In this document: positions 36,451 through 46,081 of the stretch, in pieces
Layout: each line of letters begins with the position of its first letter
Numbering within the stretch: the first letter of the stretch is position 1
The notes under the pieces: generated by a model
The model's input: the letters and a program-made list of their open reading frames with translations, nothing else
Database searches by the model: none
Told to the model about the DNA's origin: nothing
Source of the DNA: Jiella marina
GTDB taxonomy: Bacteria > Pseudomonadota > Alphaproteobacteria > Rhizobiales > Rhizobiaceae
Direction of reading: 5' to 3'
Length of the DNA: 64,000 nucleotides
NCBI RefSeq assembly: GCF_024359545.1
Contig: NZ_JAKQZG010000005.1
Span: 186,001-250,000 of the forward strand
Translations under genes and position numbers: made by a program

Positions 36451-36653
36451 GCTGTGGGACCGGGCTTTCGCAGAAGAACGCAGCCGACCGGCCGGTACGC
36501 CCCTGTCGTCCCGCATCCGCTCGGCCAGGTCGGGATATCGCTCACCCGAGGCAGGGCCGTTCCCCGCGATCGGGGGGCAGTCACGACGACGACCACACCC
36601 ATCGTCACGGGCGTGGCCCTTGCGGCAATCCTGTCTGTCCGGAGGCGCCTGCA

Positions 36654-37331
36654 ATGAGGTCTGCAAGCACTCTGCCGCTCGCTCTCGCTTTCCTGTCGGG
36701 CTATGTCGACACGGCGGTCTTCGTTCATATGAACGGCCTGTTCGTCGCGCACGTCACCGGCAATTTCGTCCTTCTCGGCACGCTGGTTGCCGGCGCCGAT
36801 GTGATGCACGGCAGCGCGACGATGCTTCAGATTATTTCCTTTCCGCTGTTCTTCGTCGCTGCGGCGGCCGGGGCGGTGATCGCGACGCGCGTCGGCACGG
36901 AGCGGCGAACACCGGTCCTGCTCTGGACGACGGCGACGCTGACCTTCGTCGCCGGTGCGGCAGCCCTGCCTTCCATCGTTTCGGAGGGCCTTCTCGCCAT
37001 GACGCTGGTCGTCGCCATGGGCCTTCTCAACGCCGCCCACCGTCTCGACAAGACGCTGGGGGCTCCTTTCACCGTGATGACGGGCAACGTCACCTCCGTG
37101 GCGATCGGCGTCGCCCAGATGCTGGGGCTCGCCGCGGACCATCCGGGCAGCGACAATGTCGCGACGATCCCGCCATTCCTGAGGCTCATTGCCGGCTTTG
37201 CCGGTGGATGTGCGCTCGGGGCGATCGTGCAGTCGTTTCTGGGGCTTGCCGCGATGATTTTGCCTGCGCTTCTCCTGGCGCTCGTGCTCGCCGCCGGAAA
37301 GCGCATGCCAGAACCGTCAAACTCGGTCTAA
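36654..37331 (+). CDS. DUF1275 (YoaK) family membrane protein
   Basis: 225 residues with about six hydrophobic helices. The family start LAFLSGYVDTAVFVHMNGLFVAHVTGNFV is clear (seen in parts), with a second TVMTGNVTSVA repeat in the middle. The function of DUF1275 proteins is not known. The gene follows the amidohydrolase after about 200 non-coding bases. Confidence 0.88.
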   Translation: MRSASTLPLALAFLSGYVDTAVFVHMNGLFVAHVTGNFVLLGTLVAGADVMHGSATMLQIISFPLFFVAAAAGAVIATRVGTERRTPVLLWTTATLTFVAGAAALPSIVSEGLLAMTLVVAMGLLNAAHRLDKTLGAPFTVMTGNVTSVAIGVAQMLGLAADHPGSDNVATIPPFLRLIAGFAGGCALGAIVQSFLGLAAMILPALLLALVLAAGKRMPEPSNSV

Positions 37332-37453
37332 GCTGTCATGGCACTGTTCTGCCCAACCGTCGCGCATGATGAAGACTGCTCCCCGCCTGCGCGCATGGGC
37401 CCATCATGCGTGGCCATCGCCGCTTCCCTGTTAAGGACAAAGGGCATCATCCG

Positions 37454-38416
37454 ATGAGTTGGAATCCGACGCAAAACCCCGAATGTCCTCAGACGGGAAG
37501 TGACGCGCTCGAAACCCTGATCATCCCTCGCGCTCGCGATCTCGGCGGGTTCGAGGTCAGGCGGGCGCTTCCGTCGCCCAAGCGTCAGATGGTCGGACCG
37601 TTCATCTTCTTCGATCAGATGGGCCCGGCCGAGTTCCTGACCGATGGCGGGATCGACGTTCGCCCGCATCCCCATATCGGGCTCGGCACCGTGACCTATC
37701 TCTACCGGGGTGAGTTCGAACACCGCGACAGCCTCGGCAGCCACCAGATGATCTACCCGGGCGAGGTCAACTGGATGGTGGCCGGGCGGGGCGTCACCCA
37801 TTCCGAACGCACCAGCGCAAAGACCCGCTCCGGCCGGCACCAGTTGTTCGGCATTCAGACCTGGATCGCGCTGCCGGAGGATCGCGAGGAAATGGCGCCG
37901 GATTTCGAACATCACGGCAAGGACGCTCTGCCGCTGATCGAAGATGGCGGGGTGACCGCACGTCTGATCCTCGGCACCGCCTATGGCCGCGAGAGCCCGG
38001 TCACCATGCACTCGGAGACCTTCTATCTCGACGTCACATTGGCTCCGGGGGCGGTCTTTCCGATGCCGGACGATCACGAGGATCGCGGCATCTACATCAC
38101 CGAAGGCGCGATCGAGGTCGCCGGCGATCGCTTCGAGGCCGGACGCATGATGGTGTTTCGCCCCGGCGACGGGATCACGGTCCGGGCGGGGGAGGCGGGA
38201 GCACGCCTGATGGCGCTCGGGGGCGCGACCCTGAACGAGCCGCGCTACATCTGGTGGAACTTCGTCTCGTCATCGGCCGATCGCATCGAAGCCGCGAAAG
38301 AAGCGTGGAAGGCGGCCGATTGGCAGCGCGGACCCTTCAGGCTCCCGCCCGGCGATGACGCCGAGTTCATTCCGATCGCCCCCGAATTCGAGCGCGGCCG
38401 TCCGCGCAGAGGGTGA
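37454..38416 (+). CDS. Pirin-family bicupin
   Basis: 320 residues from the ATG at 37454. The N-terminal cupin holds the metal site HPHIGLGTVTYLYRGEFEHRDS; the GEVNWMVAGRGVTHSER stretch is diagnostic (seen in parts). The C-terminal cupin follows from about residue 190. Bacterial pirins act as quercetinases or redox-linked regulators; the role is not evident here. It converges with a LysR gene at 38558. Confidence 0.92.
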   Translation: MSWNPTQNPECPQTGSDALETLIIPRARDLGGFEVRRALPSPKRQMVGPFIFFDQMGPAEFLTDGGIDVRPHPHIGLGTVTYLYRGEFEHRDSLGSHQMIYPGEVNWMVAGRGVTHSERTSAKTRSGRHQLFGIQTWIALPEDREEMAPDFEHHGKDALPLIEDGGVTARLILGTAYGRESPVTMHSETFYLDVTLAPGAVFPMPDDHEDRGIYITEGAIEVAGDRFEAGRMMVFRPGDGITVRAGEAGARLMALGGATLNEPRYIWWNFVSSSADRIEAAKEAWKAADWQRGPFRLPPGDDAEFIPIAPEFERGRPRRG

Positions 38417-38557
38417 GGGTAAGAGCGTAGAGATTTGCGAACGACCCCGGCGTTCTATGTCGCGATCTGTGCGTTGTTCGCACGTCCACCGGCGGCGATG
38501 CCCGGCATCAGGTCCGTGCAGCTCGCCTGAACCACCGGTAACCTGTCCCCCTTACAA

Positions 38558-39484
38558 CTACGGGGCCTGATTTCTCTCCATGAGATCGCGGACTTGCTGC
38601 CTCAGGCGGGGTGTGGCGAAGTCGAGGAAGGTGCGGATCTTGCGGGGGAGGAGCCCGCCCTGGGCATGGAGGAGGCTCACCGGGGTCGGTTCGAGTTCGA
38701 AGTTCGGCAGGACGATCTGAAGCCTCCCATCCGCGACCGCGGGGGCGCACTGATAGTGGAACAAACGGGTCACACCGATGCCCTCGCAGGCCGCGAAGAG
38801 CGCCGCGTCTGCCGTGGTGACCGACAGACGAGCGGCGATCGGCACCTCGAAGATGGAGCGGGTCTCCGCATCTCGAAATCGCCAGCTCGCGACGGGTGAG
38901 CGGAACTCGAAGGCGATGGCGGGGAGGGGCTTCAAATCCTCCGGCCGTTCGACGGGCGGATGCTGCGCAAGGAGCGTCGGGCTTGCGCAGATGACGGTTC
39001 GCATCGTGCCGACATTCGTGGCGATCATGCCGCTGTCGGGGAGGGTGCCGATCCGCACCGCGACATCGATATGATCCTCCACGATCGGCACGTTGCGATC
39101 GGAAAAGGTCAGCCGCGCCGAAATCTCCGGGAACGCCTGCAGGAACTCGATGACGATCGGCAGCACGAAGAGCCGTCCGAAGAGGACGGGCGCCGCGATG
39201 AGCAACTCGCCGCGGGGGGCCTCGAACTCCCCGGCAGCCGCCCTCTCGGCACTCCCGACATCATCGAGAATGCGCCGTACCGAAGCGAGATAGGCCTCGC
39301 CAGCAACGGTCAGCGACACCTTGCGGGTGGTGCGCAGAAGCAGGCGGGTGCCGAGATGGGTTTCGAGTTCGCCGATCTTCCGGCTGACGGTCGCCAGCGG
39401 AACGCCAGTCTCGCGGCTGGCGGCGGAAAAGCTGCCCGTATCGACCACCTTCGTCAGGAGGGCCATGGCTTCGAGGCGATCCAT
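38558..39484 (-). CDS. LysR-family regulator
   Basis: 308 residues. The HTH start is MDRLEAMALLTKVVDTGSFS with ASRETGVPLATVSRKIGELE. The substrate-binding domain has GRLFVLPIVIEF, DVAVRIGTLPDSGM and ACEGIGVTRLFHYQ. It is divergent from the AhpD-like/PNPOx-like/DUF1348 operon at 39597, with a 112-base shared spacer. Control of that operon is the usual LysR arrangement, inferred. Confidence 0.92.
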   Translation of the reverse strand: MDRLEAMALLTKVVDTGSFSAASRETGVPLATVSRKIGELETHLGTRLLLRTTRKVSLTVAGEAYLASVRRILDDVGSAERAAAGEFEAPRGELLIAAPVLFGRLFVLPIVIEFLQAFPEISARLTFSDRNVPIVEDHIDVAVRIGTLPDSGMIATNVGTMRTVICASPTLLAQHPPVERPEDLKPLPAIAFEFRSPVASWRFRDAETRSIFEVPIAARLSVTTADAALFAACEGIGVTRLFHYQCAPAVADGRLQIVLPNFELEPTPVSLLHAQGGLLPRKIRTFLDFATPRLRQQVRDLMERNQAP

Positions 39485-39596
39485 ATTATTCCAGCTATCG
39501 AGAACTGCCTTCCCGAAAATAGCCTATTATGGGCTGCAGTGGAACAATCTATGTCCTGGTCATCGGAACCACAGCGGTTCCTCTTCACCCAAGGAT

Positions 39597-40148
39597 ATGA
39601 CCATGACTCGTCTTGCCATCCCCGCTCTCGCCGACGCTCCCGAGGCTTCGAAGCCGGTGCTCGCCGCCGTCGAAAAGCAGCTCGGCACCGTTCCGAACCT
39701 CTACCGGCTGCTTTCGTCGAGCCCGGCCGTGCTTTCCGGCTTCGCGGCGAATGGCGGTGCACTCGCCAAGACCCTCGACCTGCGAACCCGCGAGCGGATC
39801 GCGCTGACCGTCGCCGAGATCAATGGCTGCGACTATTGCCTCTCCGCCCACACTTATCTTGCCGCGAACCTCGCCAGGCTCGATGGCGAGGAGGTGGCGC
39901 TCGCTCGGCAGGGGCGATCGGGCGATGCCAAGGCCGATGCCGTGGTGCGCTTCGCCGCGAATGTCGTTCGCGAGCGTGGCCATGTCGGCACTGAGGATAT
40001 CCGCTCCGTCAGGGATGCCGGCTATTCGGACGCTGAGATCGTGGAGATCGTCGCGCTGGTCGCCGAGAACATTTTCACGAACCTGATCAACATCGTCGCC
40101 GACACCGAGATCGACTTCCCCGTCGTGCGGACTGCGGAAGCCGCCTGA
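39597..40148 (+). CDS. Carboxymuconolactone decarboxylase/AhpD-family protein
   Basis: 183 residues from the ATG at 39597. The redox centre is GCDYCLSAHTYL, with Cys78, Cys81 and His85, the CxxC-x3-H of AhpD-like peroxidase-related proteins. The N-terminal KPVLAAVEKQLGTVPNLYR stretch is typical. It probably reduces peroxides or acts with an unknown electron donor. First gene of a likely stress operon divergent from a LysR regulator. Confidence 0.88.
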   Translation: MTMTRLAIPALADAPEASKPVLAAVEKQLGTVPNLYRLLSSSPAVLSGFAANGGALAKTLDLRTRERIALTVAEINGCDYCLSAHTYLAANLARLDGEEVALARQGRSGDAKADAVVRFAANVVRERGHVGTEDIRSVRDAGYSDAEIVEIVALVAENIFTNLINIVADTEIDFPVVRTAEAA

Positions 40149-40239
40149 TCTTGGCGTTCGGCATCGACCCTTCGACGCGCTCGACGGGAGGGGGCGACCC
40201 CTCCCGTTGTAGTCTCACCTCACGAACGAGGCCGTCCCT

Positions 40240-40865
<626 letters not shown>

Positions 40866-40869
<4 letters not shown>

Positions 40870-41345
40870 CGATGGAAGCCGAACGACCGCCACTGCCGCC
40901 TTTCACGAACCTCGAAGACGCGGCCAGGAAGGTGCGCCTCGCCGAGGATGCCTGGAACAGTCGCGACCCAGAACGAGTCTCGCTGGCCTATACGCCCGAC
41001 TGCGTCTGGCGCAACCGCGCCGAGTTCATCGAGGGCCGAGCCGCGATCGTCTCGTTCCTCACAGGCAAGTGGCAGCGTGAGCTGGACTATCGCCTGATCA
41101 AGGAGATCTGGGCCTTCCGGGAAAACCGGATCGCCGTGCGTTTCGCCTATGAATGGCACGACGACAGGGGCCAATGGTTCCGCTCATACGGCAACGAAAA
41201 CTGGGAATTCGCGCCCAACGGCCTGATGGCGCGCCGGATCGCCAGCATCAACGACCTGCCGATCGCCGAGAGCGAGCGCAAGTTCCACTGGCCTTCCGGC
41301 CGGAGGCCCGAGGATCATCCAGGCCTCAACGCATTGGGCCTTTGA
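40866..41345 (+). CDS. DUF1348 (SnoaL/NTF2-like) protein
   Basis: 159 residues. Cystatin/NTF2-like fold with [26 protein letters not shown] and [25 protein letters not shown] (in parts), the DUF1348 signature. The function is unknown. It is coupled to the preceding flavin protein by a four-base overlap and probably acts in the same stress or detoxification process. Confidence 0.9.
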
Positions 41346-41499
41346 GCAACCCGTCGGAAGTGCATCCGAAGTCAGAGCGGACAAAGTTGCCCTCGGTCCC
41401 ACCGATCCACGTCATCGTCGGACGGCAATCACGGCCGATATGCCGTCCGCACGAAAATCGCTATTCTCACATGGGGCAATTCTCGCTAGTTCGGTGGCG

Positions 41500-42216
41500 A
41501 TGACCACTGCGCAGAATGCCATGAAGCCGAAAAGAGATGCCGTCGACCGCGTCGCCCAGATCTGCGCCGCGCTCCGGCGGGCGATAATAGAGCGGGCGCT
41601 TTCGCCGGGCGACAAGCTTCCCGAAGACGCGCTCGGCGAGAGCTTCGGTGTCAGCCGCACGATCGCGCGCCAGGCCCTTGGGCAACTCGCCGCCGAAGGC
41701 CTCGTCAATCTGCGGCGCAATCGAAAGGCGGTGGTTGCGACGCCCACGGTCGAGGAAGCCCGGGACACGTTCGAAATCCGGATCGCTCTCGAAGCGCTCG
41801 TCGCCGAGTGTCTCGCGGCTTCCATCACGGCCGAACAGGTCGGAGAGCTCAGGCGCCATGTCGCCGAGCAGGCTGCGACCGAACTCGGCAGCGAGTCGGA
41901 ATCGATCCGGCTCGCAACGGACTTCCACGTCATCCTCGCCGGAATGACCGGACGTCCGATCCTCGAGCGATACGTCACTGAGGTGGCCTATCGCAGTGGA
42001 CTGGCGCTCTCGACCTATGGCCGCCCGCATTCGAACGACTGCGCGATCGAAGAACATCGCCGGATCGTCGACGCCCTGGAAAGGGGCGACGCCCAGGCCG
42101 CGGCGCAGGAGATGACCGGCCATCTGTCTGCCGTGGCAGGCCGCGCGAAGGTGCTCGCCTCGGAACAACCGACGCAGGATCTCGCTGCCATCCTCGCCCC
42201 CTTCATTCCGGGCTGA
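41500..42216 (+). CDS. GntR-family (FCD) transcription regulator
   Basis: 238 residues from the ATG at 41500; the earlier open extension to 41440 is unsupported. The winged HTH is at residues 15-75 (LPEDALGESFGVSRTIARQALGQLA, in parts). The FCD domain binds metal or carboxylate with FEIRIALEALVAE, TDFHVILAGMTG and EEHRRIVDALERGDAQAA. It lies upstream of the polar amino-acid-type transporter and probably controls it; palindromes in the next spacer are candidate sites. Confidence 0.9.
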   Translation: MTTAQNAMKPKRDAVDRVAQICAALRRAIIERALSPGDKLPEDALGESFGVSRTIARQALGQLAAEGLVNLRRNRKAVVATPTVEEARDTFEIRIALEALVAECLAASITAEQVGELRRHVAEQAATELGSESESIRLATDFHVILAGMTGRPILERYVTEVAYRSGLALSTYGRPHSNDCAIEEHRRIVDALERGDAQAAAQEMTGHLSAVAGRAKVLASEQPTQDLAAILAPFIPG

Positions 42217-42349
42217 TCCACTTCTGCGGGGACAAGCTCTGTATCTTTTCGCGGCTCGCCCGGCCTCACCGGACGCGAGGGCGATGGTGCATGCCTGCGC
42301 GACGGGTGAACGAAAATAATCCGGCGCGGGCCTTTTCAACGTCCGTCAA

Positions 42350-42363
42350 AAGTGCATACACTT
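42350..42363. promoter_or_regulatory. AAGTG-CATA-CACTT palindrome, candidate GntR operator
   Basis: A perfect 5+5 palindrome 116 bases before the binding-protein ATG and downstream of the FCD regulator gene. FCD-type GntR proteins bind short, nearly perfect palindromes with an A/T centre. Confidence 0.45.
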
Positions 42364-42374
42364 AGACCATAAAA

Positions 42375-42384
42375 CTGCATGCAG
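42375..42384. promoter_or_regulatory. CTGCATGCAG palindrome
   Basis: A perfect ten-base palindrome 25 bases after the start of the previous site. It could be a second GntR half-site; a short palindrome like this may also be chance. Confidence 0.3.
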
Positions 42385-42478
42385 AAAAAAGAGGCAGCGT
42401 GCTGCCTGAGCATGCAGCGAGTCTCGACACGGACCACACAACTTTCCCAGACTGCACCCTGACACGAAGGACAAACGC

Positions 42479-43273
42479 ATGATTGGAAAATCGTTTTTCG
42501 CCGCCACGGTCGCCTTCGGCGCACTGGTTTCGACGCCGACCCTGGCCGAGACGCTCACGGCCGGCGCCAATGTCGGCAACGTGCCGTGGGAGTTCCAGGA
42601 CGAGAACGGCGAGATCGTCGGTTTCGAGGTGGAACTCTTGAAGGAGGTCGCCGACCGTCTCGGCTATGACGAGGTCGACATCCAGAATATCCCGTTCAAC
42701 GGCTTGTTCTCGGCCGTGCAGTCGGGCCGGATCGACGTCGCGATCTCCTCGATCACCATCACCGACGAGCGGCTGGAATCCGTTTCCTTCGCCCAGCCTT
42801 ATTACGACAGTGATCAGTCGCTCGCTGCGCGCACCGATTCCGACGTCAAGAGCCAGGAAGACCTCGATGGCAAGGTCGTCGGTGTCGATACCGGCTCGAC
42901 GGGCGACATGTATGCCACGGAGCGCGAGAGCGACTGGGGCCTTACGGAGATCCGCCGCTACGAGGGTCTGAACCCTGCGATGCTCGACCTCCAGGCCGGC
43001 CGCATCGACGGCTACGTCTCCGACATTCCGGCCGTTGCCTACTATCTGCGTGACAAGCCGGACATGGAGGTCGTCGAGCGGCTGACCACGGGCGAGCAGT
43101 ATTCGATGATGTTCGCCAAGGACTCCGAACTTGCCGGGAAGGTCAACGAGGTCCTCGATACGCTGAAGGACGAGGGCTACATCGCCGACCTTCACGAAAA
43201 GTGGTTCGGTTCAGCTCCCGAAGACACGACCAGCACGGTCGAAAAGCGCGACATGCCGCAGCCGAAATCGTAA
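42479..43273 (+). CDS. Polar amino-acid-type ABC transporter binding protein
   Basis: 264 residues with a signal peptide (1-23, PTLAE junction). Family-3 solute-binding fold: PWEFQDENGEIVGFEVELLKEVADRLG, NIPFNGLFSAVQSGRIDVAISSITIT and LDGKVVGVDTGSTG (each in parts). The acidic residues fit binding of a zwitterion or cation, but the ligand is not readable. It is followed by a very stable hairpin and then permease and ATPase genes, plus an aminotransferase-like and a hydantoinase-like gene. Confidence 0.92.
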   Translation: MIGKSFFAATVAFGALVSTPTLAETLTAGANVGNVPWEFQDENGEIVGFEVELLKEVADRLGYDEVDIQNIPFNGLFSAVQSGRIDVAISSITITDERLESVSFAQPYYDSDQSLAARTDSDVKSQEDLDGKVVGVDTGSTGDMYATERESDWGLTEIRRYEGLNPAMLDLQAGRIDGYVSDIPAVAYYLRDKPDMEVVERLTTGEQYSMMFAKDSELAGKVNEVLDTLKDEGYIADLHEKWFGSAPEDTTSTVEKRDMPQPKS

Positions 43274-43298
43274 GGGTCTGACCGGACCTGATTAACGT

Positions 43299-43328
43299 GC
43301 GGCCGCCCGAATCTTGTCGGGCGGCCGC
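43299..43328 (+). other. Very strong hairpin between binding-protein and permease genes
   Basis: A perfect 12-pair GC-rich stem (43299-43310 with 43317-43328) and a six-base loop (ATCTTG), starting 25 bases after the binding-protein stop. No T-run follows. Likely acts as partial terminator or mRNA 3' protection. Confidence 0.7.
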
Positions 43329-43363
43329 TCACTCGTTCGACCGAAGGTCAGATCGCGCTGCCG

Positions 43364-44038
43364 ATGGACATCGTCTCCACATTCTTCAATATCGACGTTC
43401 TCGTCCGCTACATGCCACTTCTTCTGGAAGGCCTGTGGCGGACGATCGCGCTCGGATTCCTGTCGATCGTCCTCGGTCTGATCGGCGGGCTCGTCCTCGC
43501 AATGGGGCGGCTTTACGGTGCGGCACCGATCCGCTTCCTAGTGATCGGCTATGTCGATGTGTTCCGGGCCATTCCCGTTCTCGTCTGGCTTGTCATCGTC
43601 TATTATGCCTTGCCGTTTCTGGGGATACGTCTCTCCCCCTTCGCCTCCGCCGCGACGGCGCTGACCATGATCTCAAGCGCCTATACGGCTGAGATCTATC
43701 GCGCCGGCATCGAGGCGATCCCGCGCGGCCAGTTCGAGGCCGGGCAATCGATCGGCCTGTCGACCTTCGACCTGATGCGCGATGTGATCCTGCCCCAGGC
43801 GATCCGGATCGTCGTTCCGCCGCTCACCAACAATTCGATCAACGTCATGAAGGACACCGCGCTCGCCTCCGTCGTCGCGATGCCGGATCTTCTGAAACAG
43901 GCGACACAGGCCCAGGCGCTGGCCGCCAACCCGACGCCGCTGATCGGCGCCGCGATCCTCTATCTCATTCTCCTTCTGCCGCTGGTGCGTCTCGTCGCGG
44001 TGTTCGAAAAGCGGCTCGGCCGCTCCGCGAGGCGCTGA
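43364..44038 (+). CDS. Amino-acid-type ABC transporter permease
   Basis: 224 residues with about five hydrophobic helices. The HisM/GlnP-type signature is EAGQSIGLSTFDLMRDVILPQAIRIVVPPLTNN (in parts). A single permease gene suggests a homodimeric channel. The stop shares one base with the ATPase start (TGATG). Confidence 0.93.
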   Translation: MDIVSTFFNIDVLVRYMPLLLEGLWRTIALGFLSIVLGLIGGLVLAMGRLYGAAPIRFLVIGYVDVFRAIPVLVWLVIVYYALPFLGIRLSPFASAATALTMISSAYTAEIYRAGIEAIPRGQFEAGQSIGLSTFDLMRDVILPQAIRIVVPPLTNNSINVMKDTALASVVAMPDLLKQATQAQALAANPTPLIGAAILYLILLLPLVRLVAVFEKRLGRSARR

Positions 44039-44787
44039 TGGCCAAGATCGAAGATAAACCGATCATCCAGATGCGCGGCGTCACCAAACGCTTCGGCAAG
44101 TTCGAGGCGCTGAAGAGCGTCGATCTCGAGGTGGCTACAGGGGAGGTCGTCGTGCTGCTCGGCCCCTCCGGTTCGGGCAAATCCACGCTGATCCGCTGCA
44201 TCAACCTGCTCGAGACCTACGAAGACGGTGAAATCATCGTCGACGGCATCCGCGTCGAGGAAGGCCGCGCCCTGCGCCAGGTGCGTGAGGAAGTCGGCAT
44301 GGTCTTCCAGGCCTTCAACCTCTTCCCCAACCTCACCGTCCTCGACAATGTCGCACTCGGGCCGGTGAGGGTGCGCAAGATGTCCTGGGACGCCGCGCGC
44401 AAGCGTGCGCGGACCCTGCTCGAACGGGTCGGCATCGGCGAGCAGGCCGACAAATATCCGATCCAGCTCTCCGGCGGTCAGCAGCAGCGCGTCGGCATCG
44501 CCCGGGCGCTCGCCATGGAGCCGCATATCCTGCTCTTCGACGAGCCCACCTCGGCGCTCGATCCGGAGATGGTGGGGGAAGTCCTCGACGTCATTCGCGG
44601 TCTCGTCGATGGCGGCACGACCATGCTTCTCGTCACCCACGAGATGGGGTTCGCGCGCAAGATCGCCGATCGCATCGTGTTCATGGAGGCCGGCGAGATC
44701 AAGGAAATCGCCGATCCGGACATATTCTTCACCAACCCTTCGAGCGAGCGCGCCAGGGCCTTCCTAGACGCGGTGCTCAACCATTGA
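44038..44787 (+). CDS. Amino-acid-type ABC transporter ATPase
   Basis: 249 residues. Walker A GPSGSGKSTLIRCIN, signature LSGGQQQRVGIARAL, Walker B ILLFDEPTSALDPEMVGEVL and switch His in LLVTHEMGFARKIADR, all typical of GlnQ/HisP. It powers the transporter with the preceding permease. Confidence 0.95.
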   Translation: MAKIEDKPIIQMRGVTKRFGKFEALKSVDLEVATGEVVVLLGPSGSGKSTLIRCINLLETYEDGEIIVDGIRVEEGRALRQVREEVGMVFQAFNLFPNLTVLDNVALGPVRVRKMSWDAARKRARTLLERVGIGEQADKYPIQLSGGQQQRVGIARALAMEPHILLFDEPTSALDPEMVGEVLDVIRGLVDGGTTMLLVTHEMGFARKIADRIVFMEAGEIKEIADPDIFFTNPSSERARAFLDAVLNH

Positions 44788-44849
44788 ACCACATTGTGCT
44801 GCCGCGCCCTTGCGGGCCGCGGCAGTGTGCGACGACAAAGGCATGACAG

Positions 44850-46067
44850 ATGGCACTCGATCTTGATTTCGTCCGCAGCCAGTTCCCGGCGCTCGCCGGC
44901 GAATGGGCCTTCATGGACAATGCCGGCGGCAGCCAGACGCTCGCCCGCGTGGCGGAGCGGGTCTCGGACTATCTCCTGACCTCGAACGTGCAGACCGGGG
45001 CGAGCTACGCGCCGAGCCTGAAGTCGACCGAGCGGGTGCGCGAAGCGCGCAAGGCCTATGCCCACTACATGAATGCCGACCCGTCCGAAATCGTCATGGG
45101 CGCCTCCACCACGGCGCTCCTTCGCTATCTGTCCGAGGCGATGGTCGGACGGCTGCAGCCGGGCGACGAGATCATCGTCACCAACGTTGATCACGAGGCC
45201 AATATCGGGCCGTGGCTGAAGCACGAAGCGCGCGGGGTCGTCGTCAAATTCTGGCGCTGCAATCCGGAGACCTTCGAACTGGAACTCGACGGGCTGAAGA
45301 GTCTGATCAGCGAGCGCACCAAGCTCGTCTGCGTCACCCACGCCTCCAATATTCTCGGCACCATCAATCCGATCCCCGAGATCGCCGAGATCGTCCATGC
45401 GGCGGGGGCCGAGTTGTGCGTCGACGGCGTCGCCTACGCGCCCCACCGTGCGCTCGACATGCAGACGCTCGGCGCGGACTACTACGTCTTTTCGAGCTAC
45501 AAGGTGTTCGGACCGCATTTCGCGGTGATGTGGGGCCGCAAGGACAAGCTCCGCGAGCTCGACAACATCTACCACTTCTTCTTTTCCAAGGATTCCGTGC
45601 CCCACAAGCTGGAGCCCGGCAACATCAATTACGAATGCGCCTACGGGGCGATCGGCGCCGTCGACTATGTCGAGGAACTCGGCCGAAAGGCCGGCGCTGG
45701 CGAGGGGCGCGCTGCCATCGAGGCGGGCTTTGCCGACATTGCCGAGCAGGAGCGGGCGATCACCGCGCGTCTCATGGATTTTCTGGAAAGCCGCAACTCC
45801 GTGCGCATCATCGGGCGCCGCTCCAGCGCGATCGAGGACCGGGTCGCTACCGTCAGCTTCACCGTCGAGGACCGGGGTTCAAAGGCCGTCGTCGAGGCCG
45901 TGGACCCGGCCAAGGTCGGCATCCGCCACGGTCATTTCTACGCCTACCGGCTGATCGACGACCTCGGCCTGATGGACCGGAACGGCGTCGTCCGCGTGTC
46001 GATGGTTCACTACAACACACTCGAGGAGGTCGACCGCCTGATCGCCGCCCTCGAACCCAGCCTTTGA
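44850..46067 (+). CDS. Class V aminotransferase/cysteine desulfurase-like PLP enzyme
   Basis: 405 residues. The PLP fold shows FMDNAGGSQT at the start, a central ASTTALLRYL, VTNVDHEAN, ELCVDGVAYAPHRALD (PLP Asp) and the Schiff-base Lys in FSSYKVFGPH. No catalytic Cys loop of a desulfurase is apparent, so it may be a lyase, racemase or transaminase of another substrate, as with isopenicillin-epimerase-like relatives. It lies between the transporter and a hydantoinase-like gene. Confidence 0.85.
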   Translation: MALDLDFVRSQFPALAGEWAFMDNAGGSQTLARVAERVSDYLLTSNVQTGASYAPSLKSTERVREARKAYAHYMNADPSEIVMGASTTALLRYLSEAMVGRLQPGDEIIVTNVDHEANIGPWLKHEARGVVVKFWRCNPETFELELDGLKSLISERTKLVCVTHASNILGTINPIPEIAEIVHAAGAELCVDGVAYAPHRALDMQTLGADYYVFSSYKVFGPHFAVMWGRKDKLRELDNIYHFFFSKDSVPHKLEPGNINYECAYGAIGAVDYVEELGRKAGAGEGRAAIEAGFADIAEQERAITARLMDFLESRNSVRIIGRRSSAIEDRVATVSFTVEDRGSKAVVEAVDPAKVGIRHGHFYAYRLIDDLGLMDRNGVVRVSMVHYNTLEEVDRLIAALEPSL

Positions 46068-46081
46068 ACGGGAGGGGCGAC

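Larger units (their letters stand above)
42217..42478. promoter_or_regulatory. Control region of the ABC transporter operon
   Basis: 262 bases between the GntR gene and the binding-protein gene. It holds AAGTG-CATA-CACTT (42350-42363), CTGCATGCAG (42375-42384), and a hairpin AGGCAGC-GT-GCTGCCT (42392-42407). The local base composition around 42310-42400 is AT-richer, consistent with a promoter. Candidate GntR operators, by inference. Confidence 0.5.

Noticed and set aside
34471-36666. 731-residue minus-strand open frame over the amidohydrolase
   Set aside because: Antisense shadow; no recognisable domain, and the plus-strand enzyme is intact.
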